A stretch of 42,374 bases of DNA from CAWCTB01 sp963798275. GTDB lineage: Bacteria > Acidobacteriota > Terriglobia > Terriglobales > Acidobacteriaceae. The notes below the pieces were generated by a model. That model did no database searches and was not told the DNA's origin. It was given only the letters and a program-made list of their open reading frames with translations. Every line of letters starts with the position of its first letter. Position 1 is the stretch's first letter. The stretch is taken from assembly GCA_963798275.1 (NCBI GenBank), contig CAWCTB010000036.1, positions 1 through 42,374 on the forward strand, in the 5' to 3' direction. This document shows, in pieces, positions 40,184-42,374 of the stretch. Both the position numbers and the translations under genes were made by a program.

Positions 40184-40199
40184 CGCCTAATTATAGGCG
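40184..40199 (-). promoter_or_regulatory. -10 box inside a palindrome, SpoIIE-type phosphatase gene
   Basis: On the minus strand TATAAT (40195-40190) lies in the perfect inverted repeat CGCCTA-TAAT-TAGGCG. The -35 region is weak. The -10 is only 13 bases from the ATG, so the leader would be about 6 bases. Dyad over a -10 suggests regulated use. Confidence 0.5.
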
Positions 40200-40246
40200 A
40201 GTTCCAGGGTGGGAAAACCCGCCGCAATGCCGGGTGGTTTCTTTAG

Positions 40247-40486
40247 TTACTCGATGAAGGCCACGGACTGAACGCCGGAGACTTCAAATCGCTTGCGGCA
40301 TCGCGGATTCTTGCACGCCACCAGGTCATCGCGACGAACCATGTAGGAGCGCGCTTTGGCGAACTTGGCACGATCGCGCTCATCGGCCCGCGGCGGGAGC
40401 TGCCGCTTCTTGGTGCGAACAAACCAGCCCAGGTCGTATTCCGCGGCCTGATGACAGTGGGGACAGTTCAAGGTTGCTTTTTTCAT
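40247..40486 (-). CDS. Small zinc-ribbon protein, 79 aa
   Basis: Opens MKKATLNCPHCHQAAEYDLG and has a second pair in ACKNPRCRKRFEV (Cys near 63 and 68), forming a CxxC...CxxxxC-type zinc ribbon. The middle is strongly basic (RTKKRQLPPRADERDRAKFA), which would suit nucleic-acid binding. The ATG at 40484-40486 has AGCAGGA upstream; a longer frame to 40603 is not convincing. It lies 70 bases upstream of the phosphatase gene on the same strand, but that gene has its own promoter. I do not know its function. Confidence 0.65.
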   Translation of the reverse strand: MKKATLNCPHCHQAAEYDLGWFVRTKKRQLPPRADERDRAKFAKARSYMVRRDDLVACKNPRCRKRFEVSGVQSVAFIE

Positions 40487-40603
40487 TTCCTGCTTCTCGT
40501 CGTAGAACTCACGCTCGTCCACAGTGTCCTCCAGCACCCTGCCCAACGTCGATGATTGCCTCAGAGCATTAGAACACAGGCGTTTGCCGGTTGCCTCGTG
40601 CAA

Positions 40604-40950
40604 TCACGGATAGCGGTCACGGCGCGACCCAAAGAAACACCAAGGCCCAGCGGGAGCGTGCGCCGCTGGGCCGGCTGTAACCAACGCGTGAAAGCCCTGA
40701 TGCAGGAGAGCCTCGGAGGAAAAGTCTGCCTGCAATCCGGCTCCTTGTTATTTGCCGGAAGGACCAGCGTTGCGTTAGCGAAATATTCCCATCGCCGTGC
40801 GTATTGCCCTATCCCCTGATCGACGTACTTCCACTGCATCTTTCGTGGCATCCTGTTCGGCCGCAAGAATTCGTTCAGACTGCTGTCTATCCCATTTTGC
40901 GCTCGCCTCGCCCGCAAGGGTGCTAACATTCGCCGTTAAGGAAGGTTGTT
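40604..40950. other. Intergenic region with a strong hairpin
   Basis: No protein gene is supported. A long stem (GGCCCAGCGG / CCGCTGGGCC, about 40651-40679) is followed on the minus strand by TTGGTGTTTCTTT, like an intrinsic terminator. Further short inverted pairs occur between 40680 and 40780. The block may contain an unrecognised small RNA on the minus strand. The promoter of the next gene should lie near 40900. Confidence 0.45.
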
Positions 40951-41310
40951 ATGGGTGCACTTGTAGTCTTGTCGCTTCTGATGTTGGCACCTGCGGATCA
41001 AGCTTTGCTGCAGGCACCGCCACAGACCGGCGAGGTTGAGTTGGCCTCCGCACCCAACGGCAAGCCGGGGGTGAGCCCGGACAGCCAGGCGGCGATTATT
41101 GATCCTGAAATGCTTCTGGATGTAACGTCCGGTGTGCCTGAGAACGACGCGGACAATATCTGCTACAAGATTCGCGCGTTCATCTTCGAGCGCGACGATG
41201 ATCACGCGCCGAAGCTGGTTCGCGAAACGACTTGTGTCAGGGCCAGGCCGCGCGCCAAATCGGTGGAAGGATTCGTCCCCAGGCTGGTTCCGGCAACTGG
41301 CCCTCGCTAG
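40951..41310 (+). CDS. Small exported protein of unknown function, 119 aa
   Basis: Starts MGALVVLSLLMLAPADQA, a short signal peptide, with a strong AAGGAAGG site 5 bases upstream. The mature part is Asp/Pro-rich and includes DNICYKIRAFIFERDDDHAP and ETTCVRARPRAK. Its two Cys (about 71 and 94) could form a disulfide outside the cytoplasm. Small proteins with this layout are common in Acidobacteriota, but I cannot name the family. It converges with the citF-like gene, with 78 bases between stops. Confidence 0.6.
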   Translation: MGALVVLSLLMLAPADQALLQAPPQTGEVELASAPNGKPGVSPDSQAAIIDPEMLLDVTSGVPENDADNICYKIRAFIFERDDDHAPKLVRETTCVRARPRAKSVEGFVPRLVPATGPR

Positions 41311-41388
41311 CTGCGGCGGTCGTTCGCGGGAACAAGAAATGTGCGCGCCGTTGCACGCACTCGCGCTCTGTCTGAATCTGCCGAATGG

Positions 41389-42364
41389 CTACTCCCCGCC
41401 CGCTACTTTCGCGGCATAGGGATTGTCGTCGAGTACCTGCCATACGGTGTCGAGCACGGTGCCATCCACCCACTTCACAACTGCGACGGGATTGCTGCTG
41501 AGCCGAGGCTTGGCTGGCTTTCCGCCGCAAATGCGTTCCACTTCCGCCTGGATTTCATGAATCGAGCGAATGGGCAGGTTCTTACCTCTTACTGAATCGA
41601 GCAAGTCCTGCCGCTTGGGATTAATAGCAATGCCGCGCTCGGTGATGATGACGTCAATCATCTCGCCGGGGCCGGTAATCGTAGTGACTTCGTCAACAAT
41701 CACGGGGATGCGGTCGCGGAACGACGGTAACGCAAGGATGGAGCATCCCGCGAAGAGGCAATTCTGCCAGCCGCCAATGCCGTGCAGCAGGCGGCCGTCG
41801 GAGTGGGTGACCACGTTGGCGTTGAAGTTGACGTCGACTTCGGTTGCGCCCAGAACGGCGGCATCCACCATCGAGGCGAAGTTGCCCTTGCCGTGGTAGT
41901 TGTAGGAAGTGAAGGGCGAAGTCGCTAAGTGTCGCGGATCGCTGGCGATGGACTGCACCGCGTCGAGATCGAACGTCTGCCCGTCAAGGATGTATCCGAT
42001 CAGACCTTCCCTGAGCAGATCGACCAGGTATTTGGTCGAGCCGCCGCGAACGAAGCTGGCTTTGATTCCGCTGTCGCTCATCATGCGGGCAAGAGATCGA
42101 CGAACGCCAGAGCAATGCCGCCGGCTCCAGCCTGAAACGAAAAGCCATCGCGCATGATCCCTGTGTCGCGCAGGAAGCGGGCTACCAGCTGTGCAATGCG
42201 CAGCCGGTCGGGACTGCGGGTGATCCTGCGTGGTGCCGCTGACGATCTTGGTGGGATCGCCGATGGAGTCAACCTGGACCACGTAGTCGACATTATTCCC
42301 CTGGAATCTGCCAGGGCACGCAGGGAAATGGAACGAGGTTATCGGTGACTACGATTACCCGGTC
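41389..42364 (-). pseudogene. citF: Citrate lyase alpha subunit-like gene (partial, frameshifted)
   Basis: The C-terminal two thirds of a CitF-type CoA transferase. Readable motifs are VVQVDSIGDPTKIVSGTT, RITRSPDRLRIAQLVARFLR and GFSFQAGAGGIALAFVDLL. SFVRGGSTKYLVDLLREGLI and LHGIGGWQNCLFAG follow, then ITERGIAINPKRQDLL. The motifs lie in different frames because of three indels: an extra base in GGGG at about 42301-42304, an extra base at about 42229, and a lost base at about 42088. The 5' end lies beyond the window. CitF makes the citryl-ACP intermediate of citrate cleavage; citD and citE would normally lie upstream. It is a pseudogene unless the indels are sequencing errors. Confidence 0.8.
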
Positions 42365-42374
42365 GGCGTAGATG

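Noticed and set aside
40561..40929. 122-codon minus-strand frame in the gap at 40604-40950
   Set aside because: It runs through the terminator-like stem, lacks a ribosome-binding site and has no recognisable protein features.

Overview
The window reads as a chromosomal segment of an Acidobacteriota bacterium, probably class Terriglobia. This is inferred, not proven. The pointers are a GC-rich sequence, a sigma factor / zinc-finger anti-sigma / DUF4097 / PDZ module, a PEP-CTERM secreted protein, ribosomal proteins with long low-complexity tails, a tRNA-Gln next to prs, and many short palindromic intergenic repeats. No rRNA, CRISPR array or prophage is visible.

Layout. 1-3886 (minus): a beta-oxidation / acyl-CoA set (start of a probable crotonase, 3-hydroxyacyl-CoA dehydrogenase, thiolase) with an NTF2-like protein and an overlapping zinc-ribbon / helical protein pair between them. 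3887-9075: a repeat-rich accessory region with a nidogen-like PEP-CTERM protein, a cut-off IS481 transposase and a frameshifted winged-helix/TPR regulator. 9076-14387: DUF985 cupin, a secreted coiled-coil protein with a clear terminator, an acyl-CoA ligase-like enzyme and small hypothetical proteins. 14649-15760: a complete IS630-family element with matched ends, a TA duplication and a slippery heptamer between its two reading frames.

16071-21775 (plus) is the conserved core: ispE, tRNA-Gln, prs, rplY/ctc, pth, rpsF, rpsR, rplI, ending in an intrinsic terminator. Its spacers hold many short repeats: heptanucleotide GTTTCRA tracts and hairpins with a constant C-TGAA-G tip and variable, still-paired stems. 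Five such hairpins lie in the pth-rpsF gap.

22020-27757: a secreted prolyl oligopeptidase; an ArsR regulator with an operator-like palindrome heading an operon with two duplicated Aha1-type SRPBCC proteins and a small membrane protein; a frameshifted muramidase; and a lone TIR protein. 28111-32582: an envelope-stress-like operon of ECF sigma factor, anti-sigma factor with HEAT-like repeats, DUF4097 protein and double-PDZ coiled-coil protein. 32674-36431: NAD(P)-binding epimerase-like protein, CBS-pair protein, and hslV-hslU behind a promoter with a perfect palindrome and almost no 5' leader. 36588-42364: seven-haem cytochrome c, Ada repair protein, DUF302 protein, SpoIIE-type phosphatase, a zinc ribbon, a small secreted protein, and the 3' part of a citF-like gene carrying three small indels.

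At least four genes (winged-helix/TPR, muramidase, DUF4097, citF) carry single-base frame changes, two of them in G runs. Real decay and residual sequencing error cannot be told apart from this window alone.
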